Source of the DNA: Pseudobutyrivibrio sp. 49
Lineage (GTDB): Bacteria > Bacillota > Clostridia > Lachnospirales > Lachnospiraceae
Direction: 5' to 3'
Length of the DNA: 64,000 nt
NCBI RefSeq assembly: GCF_900100545.1
Contig: NZ_FNDP01000001.1
Location: forward strand, 62,001-126,000
Below, one piece after another: positions 35,062-42,603 of the stretch. The notes below the pieces were generated by a model. The model saw nothing but the letters and a program-made list of their open reading frames with translations, made no database searches and had not been told where the DNA came from. The first letter of the stretch is position 1; each line of letters opens with the position of its first letter. The translations under genes and the position numbers were made by a program.

Positions 35062-35110
35062 AGCGTCATTGCATGACCAAACCCTCAAGGTCGTGTGTGG
35101 CGCTTTTTTT
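35062..35110 (+). terminator. Long terminator after the flavin reductase
   Basis: AGCGTCATTGCATGACC and GGTCGTGTGTGGCGCT pair over 16 positions with one bulge; T7 follows. A second smaller hairpin (ACCGG/CCGGT) lies at about 35122-35140. No gene fits 34995-35180. Confidence 0.8.
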
Positions 35111-35180
35111 GTTATCCGAAACCGGTAAGCGCGCGCCGGTGTTTCTATTAAAACTGTCAAAGATAAGGAGAAAATTGAAT

Positions 35181-35531
35181 ATGGATTATGAACGTTTCAA
35201 AGAAGATTTCCAGGATGCGTTAAAGGCTGAACTTGCTGTTAGAGGAGCTGATGTTGAACTTACTGCTCGAAGAGTAGATAAGATGAATGAAAGCTATGAT
35301 GCTATCACAGTAAGACCTACGGACAGTTCTATTGGAGTGAACATCAGCGTTGAAAAGGCATTTGCTGCTTATGAGAATGGTACACCAATCACTGAGATTG
35401 CAGAGCATTTTACTGATGCAGTGGAGAAAGGATTCCGTGAATCCCCTCAGGTCGATCTGGAGTCGCTTTCTGATTATGAGCAGATGAAGAGCAAGCTTTC
35501 CAGGCAGCTATCGCCAACAAGTAGTATTTAG
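35181..35531 (+). pseudogene. DUF5688-type gene truncated at attachment-like copy C
   Basis: 116 residues. MDYERFKEDFQDALKAEL, YDAITVRP and EKAFAAYENGTPITEIA match the N-terminal third of the DUF5688 family, common in Lachnospiraceae and usually about 300 residues. At YEQMKSKLS the frame runs straight into the ppdK tail repeat, read out of frame as RQLSPTSSI, and stops. The C-terminal two thirds are absent from the window. AAGGAG lies 11 bases before ATG 35181. It is a clear junction product of recombination at copy C. An upstream extension of this frame crosses the terminator and is not real. Confidence 0.75.
35501..35523 (+). repeat. Attachment-like repeat copy C (ppdK 3' end duplicate)
   Basis: CAG GCA GCT ATC GCC AAC AAG TAG repeats the end of ppdK with one silent change and an alternative stop. 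Similarity begins abruptly at CAG. A hairpin AGTAG/CTACT with T5 follows at once, in the place where copies A and B also have hairpins. Confidence 0.8.
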
Positions 35532-35564
35532 AAATCTACTTTTTGGAAGATTAAATACGAGCGG

Positions 35565-35789
35565 ATGAACCTCGATTTTCCTAGTTTTTTAGGCAAAAAT
35601 CGAAAAATCAAAACCTCGAATAACCTTGTAATAGAGGCATTTCTATTAGAAGAATATGTAGAGCAATCTGAAGAACAAATCCTATTTAATAGATATATTT
35701 CTTTGTATCGAATCTTCGATCAGCTTGGAGATAAAGATAAGGAGGATGTTGTCTGGGTACTGAAACAGAGAATAGCGGGATTAATATAG
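35565..35789 (+). CDS. Short hypothetical protein
   Basis: 74 residues, not recognised. It has LGKNRKIKTSNNLVIEAFLLEEYVEQSEEQ and ends DVVWVLKQRIAGLI. The ribosome site is weak (GAGCGG directly before ATG), and the open frame extends back to copy C, so it may be the tail of a gene whose start was lost at that junction. Confidence 0.4.
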   Translation: MNLDFPSFLGKNRKIKTSNNLVIEAFLLEEYVEQSEEQILFNRYISLYRIFDQLGDKDKEDVVWVLKQRIAGLI

Positions 35790-35793
35790 GATT

Positions 35794-35864
35794 TGGTATT
35801 TCTTGATGTATGAGGATTAGCTATAATAGAAGACAGTGAAATTGACAAATCGACATTTGTCGAG
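35794..35864 (+). repeat. Leader repeat, copy 2
   Basis: Contains CTATAATAGAAGACAGTGAA and the perfect hairpin GACAAAT-CGAC-ATTTGTC. It matches copy 1 (25523) and copy 3 (40120) over about 70 bases. It lies 77 bases before the small membrane protein. Confidence 0.7.
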
Positions 35865-35940
35865 TTCTTTAACTTTTTATTTATAGTGTTACGGCATAAT
35901 TGTGATATTGCTAATTAAAGTTATATATGGAGATAATAGG

Positions 35941-36153
35941 ATGAAAAAGAAAGAACTATTAAAGATAGTAGGTTGCTTTGTATTAATTTGTTTATCATTT
36001 TTTGTCGCTGCAAGGTATTATTTTGAAAATAATACAATCTGCACTATATGCTGGATTGTCATTGGTTCAAGAAATGTATTTGAGCTAGTCCGCCGAATCA
36101 AAAATTCAAAGAAAGAAGATTATGAAATAAATTCAAATAATCATGCAGATTAA
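35941..36153 (+). CDS. Small membrane protein
   Basis: 70 residues, two hydrophobic helices (KIVGCFVLICLSFFVAARYY and TICTICWIVIGSRNVFELV), basic ends. GGAG lies 8 bases before ATG 35941. No family recognised. It stands alone behind leader repeat copy 2. Confidence 0.5.
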   Translation: MKKKELLKIVGCFVLICLSFFVAARYYFENNTICTICWIVIGSRNVFELVRRIKNSKKEDYEINSNNHAD

Positions 36154-36220
36154 ATGATATGAATATACCTATATTTTTATATAAATGACAAAGATAAATT
36201 CAAATTTCTCGGGGAAAATA

Positions 36221-36451
36221 ATGGCTGAATATCAAGTTCCTGAGGAATTGATAGGATTGTCCGAGGTTGAAGGGATATCTATTTCTGATGGGCTGATGTA
36301 TTGCGGAAGCGTCAGGGACTTTGAGAAGTTTTTAGAGTCCTTCTTCAGGATATTGAAAGCCGAGCGGACGAAATCGAAAGATTGCTTCATGGCTTGGATT
36401 GGGATGGAATTGACAATGTTTTATGTATTGAAAGAGCAGTGTAGTTTTTGA
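36221..36451 (+). pseudogene. Decayed HPt (histidine phosphotransfer) domain
   Basis: The frame from ATG 36221 (EGISISDGLMYCGSVRDFEKF) matches the start of clostridial HPt domains. It then needs a shift to another frame for QDIESRADEIERLLHGLD, and back again for FYVLKEQCS, which sits where HALKSSAR with the phosphorylated His belongs. The His is replaced by Tyr. Two frameshifts and loss of the active residue indicate a relic. A CGGGGA ribosome site within a 17-base element identical to that at 40219 precedes it. Confidence 0.55.
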
Positions 36452-36529
36452 ATAAGATTAAGGTGTTCTTTATGCAACGGGACGATGAGTAGGATAGGGA
36501 AAGTAATCTTGAATAAGATATTATTATAG

Positions 36530-36558
36530 GAGATCTAGCCTTTTGCTAGGTCTCTTTT
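36530..36558 (+). terminator. Hairpin just before the response regulator
   Basis: GAGATCTAGC pairs with GCTAGGTCTC (one G-U), then T4. It ends 14 bases before the start codon, so it is either a terminator of read-through or an attenuator. Confidence 0.6.
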
Positions 36559-36572
36559 AAGGAAAAGAATAA

Positions 36573-37283
36573 ATGACAGAAAGATCTAATTATGAAATTG
36601 CGATTATCGATGATAATCCAGAAGATAGTTTATTATTAAAAACACATCTTGAAAGATATTTTGAAAAAAACGAGATGCATTATTCCATTGCCAGCTTTGG
36701 GAGTGGAGTTGAATTTCTAGAGGAAAAACGTGAATACGATATAGTATTTTTGGATATAGAGATTCCTGGTATGAATGGAATTGAAACTGCGGCGGAGCTT
36801 AGAAAACGTCAAACTGATGCAGTGATAGTGCTTGTTACTAATATGCTTCAGTATGCAATTCAAGGATATTCGGTGCGTGCAATAGATTACATTTTAAAGC
36901 CGGTTACATATGAGCATATCAATTCTAAAATGCCTTTCTTCATAGAAAGTATTAGCAAAAAGAAAAAGAAAATAATCATAAAAACCAGAGATTCTGTGTC
37001 TAATCTTTTGATAGCTAAGATTGACTATATTGAAGTGTTTGGACATAGAATAAACGTCCACTATGAGGACCAGTGTATTGAGTGTACAGGAACCCTTAAA
37101 GATTATGAAAGTCAACTGTCAGGAGCGGGGTTTGTTAAAAGTAGCAAGAGCTGCCTGGTGAACCTGGCAAACGTAGAAAGAATAGATGTGGATACACTTA
37201 CTGTTAATGGAAAGACAGTACCTCTAAGTAGGCGAGAGCGAAAGGCATTCATAGAGGCATTTACTGTGTATGATGGGAGATAA
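36573..37283 (+). CDS. LytTR-type response regulator
   Basis: 236 residues. Receiver domain 1-125 with acidic pair IIDDNPED, phospho-acceptor Asp61 in FLDIEIPGMNG, and KP at ILKPVT. LytTR DNA-binding domain about 135-236, with IIIKTRDSV, IDYIEVFGHRINVHY and FVKSSKSCLVNLANV. AgrA/ComE-like regulators of this type bind 9-bp direct repeats. It is followed, with slight overlap possible, by its kinase. A candidate target with such repeats is the esterase gene downstream. Confidence 0.9.
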   Translation: MTERSNYEIAIIDDNPEDSLLLKTHLERYFEKNEMHYSIASFGSGVEFLEEKREYDIVFLDIEIPGMNGIETAAELRKRQTDAVIVLVTNMLQYAIQGYSVRAIDYILKPVTYEHINSKMPFFIESISKKKKKIIIKTRDSVSNLLIAKIDYIEVFGHRINVHYEDQCIECTGTLKDYESQLSGAGFVKSSKSCLVNLANVERIDVDTLTVNGKTVPLSRRERKAFIEAFTVYDGR

Positions 37284-37284
37284 A

Positions 37285-38538
37285 ATGGTGGATTTTTATA
37301 CTTTTTATTGGGCAGCAACAATGATTATTTTCAGTGTGACACATATATTGTGTAGCTTGTTTCTTGAAAAAAGAGATTATTGGAAGGTAAGATTTTTTCT
37401 ATGCACGATACTTACTTGTTTCATAGGAATACTGTTGGCACTGTATTATCAGCAAGGATATCTGTTGATGCATGTGGTTGGAGTACTTTTTATTCTGGTG
37501 GTTAATAAACTGGATTTAAAAGAACTGGTCTACTACAATGTGTGGGCAATAACCTTTACATATTTGATTCAGCAATTGTCGGCCACAGTAGCTGATATTA
37601 TGACACCTCATAATATTTTGCTTTCAATGCCAATAGGAAAATGCTTCGCATTTGCGATAGTCATTCCTGCTGAAGTAGTTACTTTACATTTTTTGAAAGA
37701 AAAGCGAATTAAAAATATGAAGTGGGAGCAGATAGGAATATCAGCATTTCTTTGCGGAGCCATATGCACCATGAACACATTATGTTTTAATTATATGTCT
37801 CGCGGGTCAGTGACTTTGTATCTGTTTCAATTATTTTCTGTTTTTTCAATAATATTGGTATTGTGGCTTCAGTTAGCTGTTTATGAGGGTTATAGAAAAG
37901 AAAAAGAAGCTTCGCTTATGCGATATTTGTGGTATGCCCATAAGCATGAATACGAGATGAAAAAAGAATATGTGGACATAATAAATCGTAAGTATCACGA
38001 TTTGAAGCATGAGATAGTGGTATTGAAGGGTATGCATCCTGAGGACAGAATGGATAGAATTAATCAGCTGGAAGAAACCATTGATCTATATGATTCTATG
38101 ATTCATTCTGGTAATAGTATTTTAGATACCATATTGAATGAAAAGAGAATCCAATGTTTAAAGAATGACATTCAGTTTGTATGCCGAGTGGAAATGATGG
38201 ATATTTCTTTTATAGACATTATAGACTTAAGTATATTGTTGGGAAACGCATTGAACAATGCTATTGAAGCGGTTAAGAGATTAGATGTTGCTGATAGAGT
38301 TATAGATTTTAAGATGTATAAAGATTGTAATTTCGTAAAAATCATTATTTCTAATCGTTTTAATGGTGAGCTACATTTTACAGGTGCGATTCCAGACAGT
38401 ACAAAGGAGAATACGTTCTTTCACGGTTTTGGAATAAAAAGCATCAAAAATATTGTGGACAAGTATCACGGGGAAATGGTTATTGATGGTTCAAATAATA
38501 TATTCAAATTGAATATGATTTTGATGATGCAGGAATAA
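37285..38538 (+). CDS. AgrC-like sensor histidine kinase (GHKL)
   Basis: 417 residues. Six or so membrane helices (1-200), then an HXXXH-type box RKYHDLKHEIVVLKG and the ATPase N-box LGNALNNAIEAVKR with a C-terminal GHKL fold (HGFGIKSIKNIVDKY). This is the peptide-sensing kinase class, but no agrB/agrD-like genes lie nearby. ATG 37285 with GGGAGA is preferred to ATG 37270. It forms a two-component pair with the preceding regulator. Confidence 0.88.
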   Translation: MVDFYTFYWAATMIIFSVTHILCSLFLEKRDYWKVRFFLCTILTCFIGILLALYYQQGYLLMHVVGVLFILVVNKLDLKELVYYNVWAITFTYLIQQLSATVADIMTPHNILLSMPIGKCFAFAIVIPAEVVTLHFLKEKRIKNMKWEQIGISAFLCGAICTMNTLCFNYMSRGSVTLYLFQLFSVFSIILVLWLQLAVYEGYRKEKEASLMRYLWYAHKHEYEMKKEYVDIINRKYHDLKHEIVVLKGMHPEDRMDRINQLEETIDLYDSMIHSGNSILDTILNEKRIQCLKNDIQFVCRVEMMDISFIDIIDLSILLGNALNNAIEAVKRLDVADRVIDFKMYKDCNFVKIIISNRFNGELHFTGAIPDSTKENTFFHGFGIKSIKNIVDKYHGEMVIDGSNNIFKLNMILMMQE

Positions 38539-38549
38539 TTGACCGGATA

Positions 38550-38610
38550 TGCAGTTTAAATAACCGCTCGTGCAGTAAATATTGAATAAGCTTTTTGGAT
38601 TTTTTAGTAT
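38550..38610 (+). promoter_or_regulatory. Candidate LytTR direct repeats and promoter before the esterase lipoprotein
   Basis: TGCAGTTTA (38550-38558) and TGCAGTAAA (38571-38579) are 9-mers with 21-base start-to-start spacing, two helical turns. Two bases later begins TTGAAT (38582), 17 bases, TAGTAT (38605). This is the geometry of LytTR-activated promoters, and the LytTR regulator is the neighbour. Confidence 0.6.
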
Positions 38611-38644
38611 GTCTTTATCAATTTAATTGGGAGGAATACTAAGG

Positions 38645-39958
38645 ATGAAGAAAAGATTGATGTTATTAACACTTGCTTCAATGATGGTAGTAAGTGTAGT
38701 GGGTTGTGGTAAGAGTGCTACAACAGAGGAGACACAGCCAGTAGAAGAAAAGACTGAGAATGTGGAGCAGGGAAGCGATGTTGCTGAGGAGACAGCAGAG
38801 TACAAGCCAACAGTTACAGGCAATGAAAATGTTATTTTAAACACATATGTAGGTGTGAATGGTCAGACAATCGACACTATTCAGATTAAGACTGATGATG
38901 ATAGCCTTAAGGCAGAGGATTTCAAGGTTGAGTATTTTGCAGCTCCAGTAGCTTTTTATGGAGAGACAGAGGAAAAGATTTCAGATGCTGCTATCGATTC
39001 AGTTTCTTATGCTGATAACTATGTGACAATCGATGTAGAGGATGTGGTTTATAGCACATTGGATGATCTTCTTGTTACAGGGCCAAGTGCAGAATTGTCT
39101 TGCGGTCTTGGTGATTTCAAAGATATTACTACAAAAACAGCAGATGAGTTTACTCGTAAGACATTTAAAGATTCTAATGGAACAGAAATCTCATATGATA
39201 TATATGTTCCAGAAAATGCCAAGAACGTTCCACTTATGGTTTGGGAGCACGGTGGCGGAGAGGTTCTTGCTACTTCATACGAGGGAGCAAACCTTGTAGC
39301 AAATCGCGGAGCAGTTGCATGGATTGAAGGTGGGTATAACACAGCAGTTATTTCTGTTCAGTACCCAGACAATTACAGCTTTGGTATCACAGAAAAGCCA
39401 GAAGAAAACAAGCTAATGGATGCTTATGGCACAGCAAAGTATGAACTTATACAGTCATTGATTAAGGATGGAACTGTTGATGCATCCAGAGTTTACATCA
39501 GTGGCGTTTCATCTGGTGGCGGTGCTGCAATCAGAATGGTTATGCAGTACCCAGATACTTTCGCTGCTGCTCTTATTAGTAGTGCAAAGGATACAATCGT
39601 TCCTATTTCAGAAAAGTATGGATTGGCATATCAGCTTGAGGATGAGAGCAAGCTTGATTTATCTGATAAGGATTATGCTGATGTATATTCTGCAATGGAA
39701 ACAGCTATGAAGGATTATGATTTAAAGAACGTACCTATCTATTTCGTTCACGCAGAGCACGATCAGATTTGCACAAGATATGCTTCTACAATGCTTTATG
39801 ACATTTTAAAGAATATGGGATGCAAAAATAATAAAATTAAGATTTATTCTGATGATGAAATGGAAGCTGCAGGCCAGCACATGGTTTATCATGCTTCTTG
39901 GGCATTAGCTTTTGAGGATAAGGATATCTTAGATTGGGTTTACGCACAGCATAAATAA
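38645..39958 (+). CDS. Surface lipoprotein esterase (PHB-depolymerase-like alpha/beta hydrolase)
   Basis: 437 residues. Lipobox VVGCG (Cys about 20), acidic linker, an N-terminal beta domain (about 60-180), then an esterase domain. Oxyanion motif VWEHGGGE, nucleophile in SGVSSGGGA, acidic/His region VHAEHDQI, and catalytic His probably in MVYHASW near the end. Likely acts on acylated plant polysaccharide or oligosaccharide at the cell surface; substrate not shown. GGGAGG lies 10 bases before ATG 38645. Probably activated by the two-component pair upstream. Confidence 0.82.
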   Translation: MKKRLMLLTLASMMVVSVVGCGKSATTEETQPVEEKTENVEQGSDVAEETAEYKPTVTGNENVILNTYVGVNGQTIDTIQIKTDDDSLKAEDFKVEYFAAPVAFYGETEEKISDAAIDSVSYADNYVTIDVEDVVYSTLDDLLVTGPSAELSCGLGDFKDITTKTADEFTRKTFKDSNGTEISYDIYVPENAKNVPLMVWEHGGGEVLATSYEGANLVANRGAVAWIEGGYNTAVISVQYPDNYSFGITEKPEENKLMDAYGTAKYELIQSLIKDGTVDASRVYISGVSSGGGAAIRMVMQYPDTFAAALISSAKDTIVPISEKYGLAYQLEDESKLDLSDKDYADVYSAMETAMKDYDLKNVPIYFVHAEHDQICTRYASTMLYDILKNMGCKNNKIKIYSDDEMEAAGQHMVYHASWALAFEDKDILDWVYAQHK

Positions 39959-40105
39959 GAAAATAGAAAGAGCTCGATAAAAATCAAATTCGTTGACCTA
40001 ATTGAATATTGAGCTTTACGAAGAATAGTTACGATAAGATAAAGAATCGAGATTTCTATAAGAGAAATGTATGAGCCTGCCATTGTGGCGGGCTCTTTTT
40101 AGTAC
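39959..40105 (+). terminator. Gap with terminator after the esterase
   Basis: GAGCCTGCC pairs with GGCGGGCTC around ATTGT near 40073-40098, followed by T5. Earlier, AGAGCTCGATAA...CAAATTCG at about 39970-39993 resembles a segment of leader repeat copy 3. Confidence 0.65.
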
Positions 40106-40119
40106 CAATTTTTGAATTG

Positions 40120-40235
40120 TGTGTTCCTTGATGGATGAAGATTCTGTATAATTGAAGACAGTGAAATTGACAAATCGGCAGTTTGTTGAGCTCTTTTGCT
40201 AGAGAAGAGCTCGATAACTTCAAATTTCTCGGGGA
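40120..40235 (+). repeat. Leader repeat, copy 3, with extension
   Basis: The 70-base core (TGTATAATTGAAGACAGTGA) is followed by an 8-bp hairpin GAGCTCTT/AAGAGCTC and then TTCAAATTTCTCGGGGA, identical to 36199-36215. The last segment supplies the ribosome site of the flavodoxin gene. Confidence 0.7.
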
Positions 40236-40244
40236 GTAGATAAT

Positions 40245-40778
40245 ATGAATATAGTAATATATGGTTCTCAATATGGTACAGCAAAGCGATATGCTGAAGA
40301 ATTATCAAATCGTCTTGGATTTGAGTTGAAATCATATGAGGAAGTGGCAGACGTCAATTTATACGATACAATTATTTATGTTGGTGCATTATATGCTGGC
40401 GGAGTACTTGGGATGAAAAAGACATTTAAAGGCATGAAGGATAGCAATGGGCACACGATAGTAATTGCTACTGTGGGACTTGCAGATCCAACAGACAAGA
40501 CGAATACTGACACTATAAAGAAGGGCATGAAGAATCAACTGCCAACAGAAGTATATGATAAAGCTTCTATTTTCCATTTGAGAGGTGGAATAGATTATTC
40601 AAAGCTAGGACTTAAGCATAAGACCATGATGGGAATGTTATATAAAAAAGCTGTAACACTGCCGGAAGACAAGAAAACTGCTGAAGTAAGGGCAATGATA
40701 GAAACCTATAATAAACAGGTGGATTTTGTGGATTTAATCACGATAGAGCCAATTGTCAAAGCATGTTTTGAAATATAA
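40245..40778 (+). CDS. Flavodoxin-domain protein, HemG/Flavodoxin_5 type
   Basis: 177 residues, like the menaquinone-dependent protoporphyrinogen oxidase group. FMN loop IYGSQYGTAKRYAEEL; second loop IIYVGALYAGGVLG; family block FHLRGGIDYSKLGLKHKTMM. Real haem synthesis is not implied by context; many clostridial members are of unknown use. Alone behind leader repeat copy 3 and followed by a TfoX-domain gene. Confidence 0.85.
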   Translation: MNIVIYGSQYGTAKRYAEELSNRLGFELKSYEEVADVNLYDTIIYVGALYAGGVLGMKKTFKGMKDSNGHTIVIATVGLADPTDKTNTDTIKKGMKNQLPTEVYDKASIFHLRGGIDYSKLGLKHKTMMGMLYKKAVTLPEDKKTAEVRAMIETYNKQVDFVDLITIEPIVKACFEI

Positions 40779-40806
40779 TTCCAGTTTGTCGAGAAGGAGG
40801 TTTTAA

Positions 40807-41121
40807 ATGTCTTCAAGTAAAGATTATTTGGAATTCATTTTAGACCAGCTATCATCACTTGATGAAATTTCGTACAAGGCAATGATGGGGGAATATATCA
40901 TTTATTATCAGGGTAAGATTATCGGCGGAATCTATGATGATAGATTTCTTGTAAAACCAACTAAATCTGCAAAACAGATGATGCCTAACGCTCAATATGA
41001 AACACCCTATGAGGGAGCCAAGGAAATGCTTTTGGTTGATGACATAGATAACAAAGATTTCTTGAATAAGCTATTGAATTCTATGGTTGATGAATTGCCT
41101 GCTCCAAAGAAAAAGAAATAA
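40807..41121 (+). CDS. TfoX N-terminal domain protein
   Basis: 104 residues: a TfoX/Sxy N-terminal domain alone (YKAMMGEYIIYYQGKIIGGIYDDR in outline, VKPTKSAKQMM). Family members are competence-linked in proteobacteria; the short firmicute forms are of unknown role. AAGGAGG lies 6 bases before the ATG. Lysine-rich C-terminal tail (PAPKKKK). Confidence 0.83.
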   Translation: MSSSKDYLEFILDQLSSLDEISYKAMMGEYIIYYQGKIIGGIYDDRFLVKPTKSAKQMMPNAQYETPYEGAKEMLLVDDIDNKDFLNKLLNSMVDELPAPKKKK

Positions 41122-41143
41122 AGAAATTCAAATTTGCAATGAT

Positions 41144-41373
41144 TTACGGAATAAACGTTGTTTTCTAGAAGTTTTACCGTAAGTATTTTTGTTAATTGGC
41201 AAATGATTACGGAATAATCTCGAAAACGAACGCTTCTTTCCGTAAACAGAATGGCTAAACTAAAAGTTGACATGGATTGACTAGTATAATTTGGCTCCAT
41301 GCTACGGAACAAAACGGGATAAATATGGAGTTGTTCCGTAATTCTTCAAGAAGTAAGAAAAATTGTTACGGAA
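41144..41373. repeat. Array of seven TTACGGAA words in a gene-free gap
   Basis: TTACGGAA or its inverse occurs at 41144, 41174 (TTACCGTAA), 41207, 41238 (inverse), 41303, 41334 (inverse) and 41366. Neighbouring words are 30-33 bases apart, with one double step of 65. Pairs in opposite direction can form hairpins. No coding frame is present between 41122 and 41511; the rest of the gap is AT-rich and contains leader repeat copy 4. Confidence 0.7.
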
Positions 41374-41421
41374 AAAGAAGGGGAATCATTGTATTATTCT
41401 GTAAATGAAAGCGAAATAACG

Positions 41422-41471
41422 TGATTCAATATAAAAAAGACAATGAAATTAACAAATCGGTATTTTTAGAG
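41422..41471 (+). repeat. Leader repeat, copy 4, partial
   Basis: GATTCAATATAAAAAAGACAATGAAATTAACAAATCGG in outline matches the core of copies 1-3 more loosely. It lies 41 bases before the GNAT gene. Confidence 0.5.
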
Positions 41472-41511
41472 GCAAATTATATTTCAGTTTAACTCGTTAA
41501 GGGGGGATAAA

Positions 41512-41964
41512 GTGGATATCATATATAAGAAACTTACGGAAAATGAATTAGATACATTTATTCAAATGAGGATTAACCAACTTCGAGAAGAAGGTGCGAC
41601 TGAAGACATAGATTTAGTCCCAAATCTGAAGGATTATTACAAAAGACATATGTCAGATGGAACATTTGTCTCATGGCTAGCAATGGATGGTGATGAGATT
41701 ATAGGTACAAGCGGAATGTCTTTTGTCGAAAAACCTCCGTATTTTGGATGTCCTTCTGGAAGAATAGGTTTACTTTCCAGTATGTTTACTAACCCGAATT
41801 ACAGGAGAAAAGGTATAGCCAAGGAATTGCTTTCAAGAGTAGTAAATGAAGCTAATGAATATGGTTGTGGTACTGTTCAGATTACTGCATCAGATATGGG
41901 AGTAAAGCTATATACTGATTTTGGATTTAAGCATAACGGGAACTTTATGTATTATAAATTATAG
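41512..41964 (+). CDS. GNAT family N-acetyltransferase
   Basis: 150 residues. The acetyl-CoA site is MFTNPNYRRKGIAKELLSRV (Q/R-x-x-G-x-A pattern), preceded by SFVEKPPYFGCPSGRIGLLSS and followed by YTDFGFKHNG. GTG start with GGGGGGA 6 bases upstream. Substrate unknown. Single gene in the accessory region. Confidence 0.87.
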   Translation: MDIIYKKLTENELDTFIQMRINQLREEGATEDIDLVPNLKDYYKRHMSDGTFVSWLAMDGDEIIGTSGMSFVEKPPYFGCPSGRIGLLSSMFTNPNYRRKGIAKELLSRVVNEANEYGCGTVQITASDMGVKLYTDFGFKHNGNFMYYKL

Positions 41965-42023
41965 TATGAATTTCCGATTTTGTAGTGATGATAATCCTAA
42001 TTTGTATGGTTAAGGGGGACTCA

Positions 42024-42551
42024 ATGAAAAAATATATAGCATTTCTTCGTGGTATAAATATTAGCGGTAAAAACAAAATTAGAATGTCTGATTTGAAGTT
42101 GGAACTTGAAAATGCAGGGTTTACGCAGGTGTCAACATATTTGAATAGTGGCAATGTTACATTTTTATCTGATGACAATAATCTTAAGAATAGAATTGAA
42201 GATATGATTATAAATAGATTTGAACTTCGCATTCCAGTATATGTAGTTGAAGCAGATGTGTTAAATGATATTTTGTCTAATGCACCTGAATGGTGGGGGT
42301 CAAATAGTAAAGAAAAATATGATAATTTAATTTTTGTTCTTTCAGATGATACACCTGAGCAAATATATGAGATGGTAGGACCACCTTCCGATGAACTTGA
42401 AAAAGTACAAAAGTATAAGAATGTTATATTTTGGACTTTTGATAGACAGCAATATCAAAAATGTAATTGGTGGAAAAAAACTGCAACTAATGAAATTGCA
42501 GATAGATTAACAATCAGAACAGCAAATACAGTAAAGAAGGTTTGCAAATAA
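42024..42551 (+). CDS. DUF1697 family protein
   Basis: 175 residues. KYIAFLRGINISGKNKIRMSDL and STYLNSGNVTF are the family signatures; length is normal. Function of DUF1697 is unknown. GGGGG lies 7 bases before ATG 42024; the in-frame ATG at 41985 has no ribosome site. It may share a transcript with the GNAT gene 59 bases upstream. Confidence 0.85.
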   Translation: MKKYIAFLRGINISGKNKIRMSDLKLELENAGFTQVSTYLNSGNVTFLSDDNNLKNRIEDMIINRFELRIPVYVVEADVLNDILSNAPEWWGSNSKEKYDNLIFVLSDDTPEQIYEMVGPPSDELEKVQKYKNVIFWTFDRQQYQKCNWWKKTATNEIADRLTIRTANTVKKVCK

Positions 42552-42603
42552 AATTCGAAGTTAATCGCACAATTCAAATTTGTAGAGATCTAACAATTGA
42601 ATA

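Noticed and set aside
35010-35180. N-terminal extension of the DUF5688 fragment
   Set aside because: It crosses a strong terminator and the family start is at ATG 35181 with AAGGAG.
41144-41373. CRISPR array or MITE
   Set aside because: Words are 8 bases with mixed direction; no terminal inverted repeats bounded by target duplications were found.
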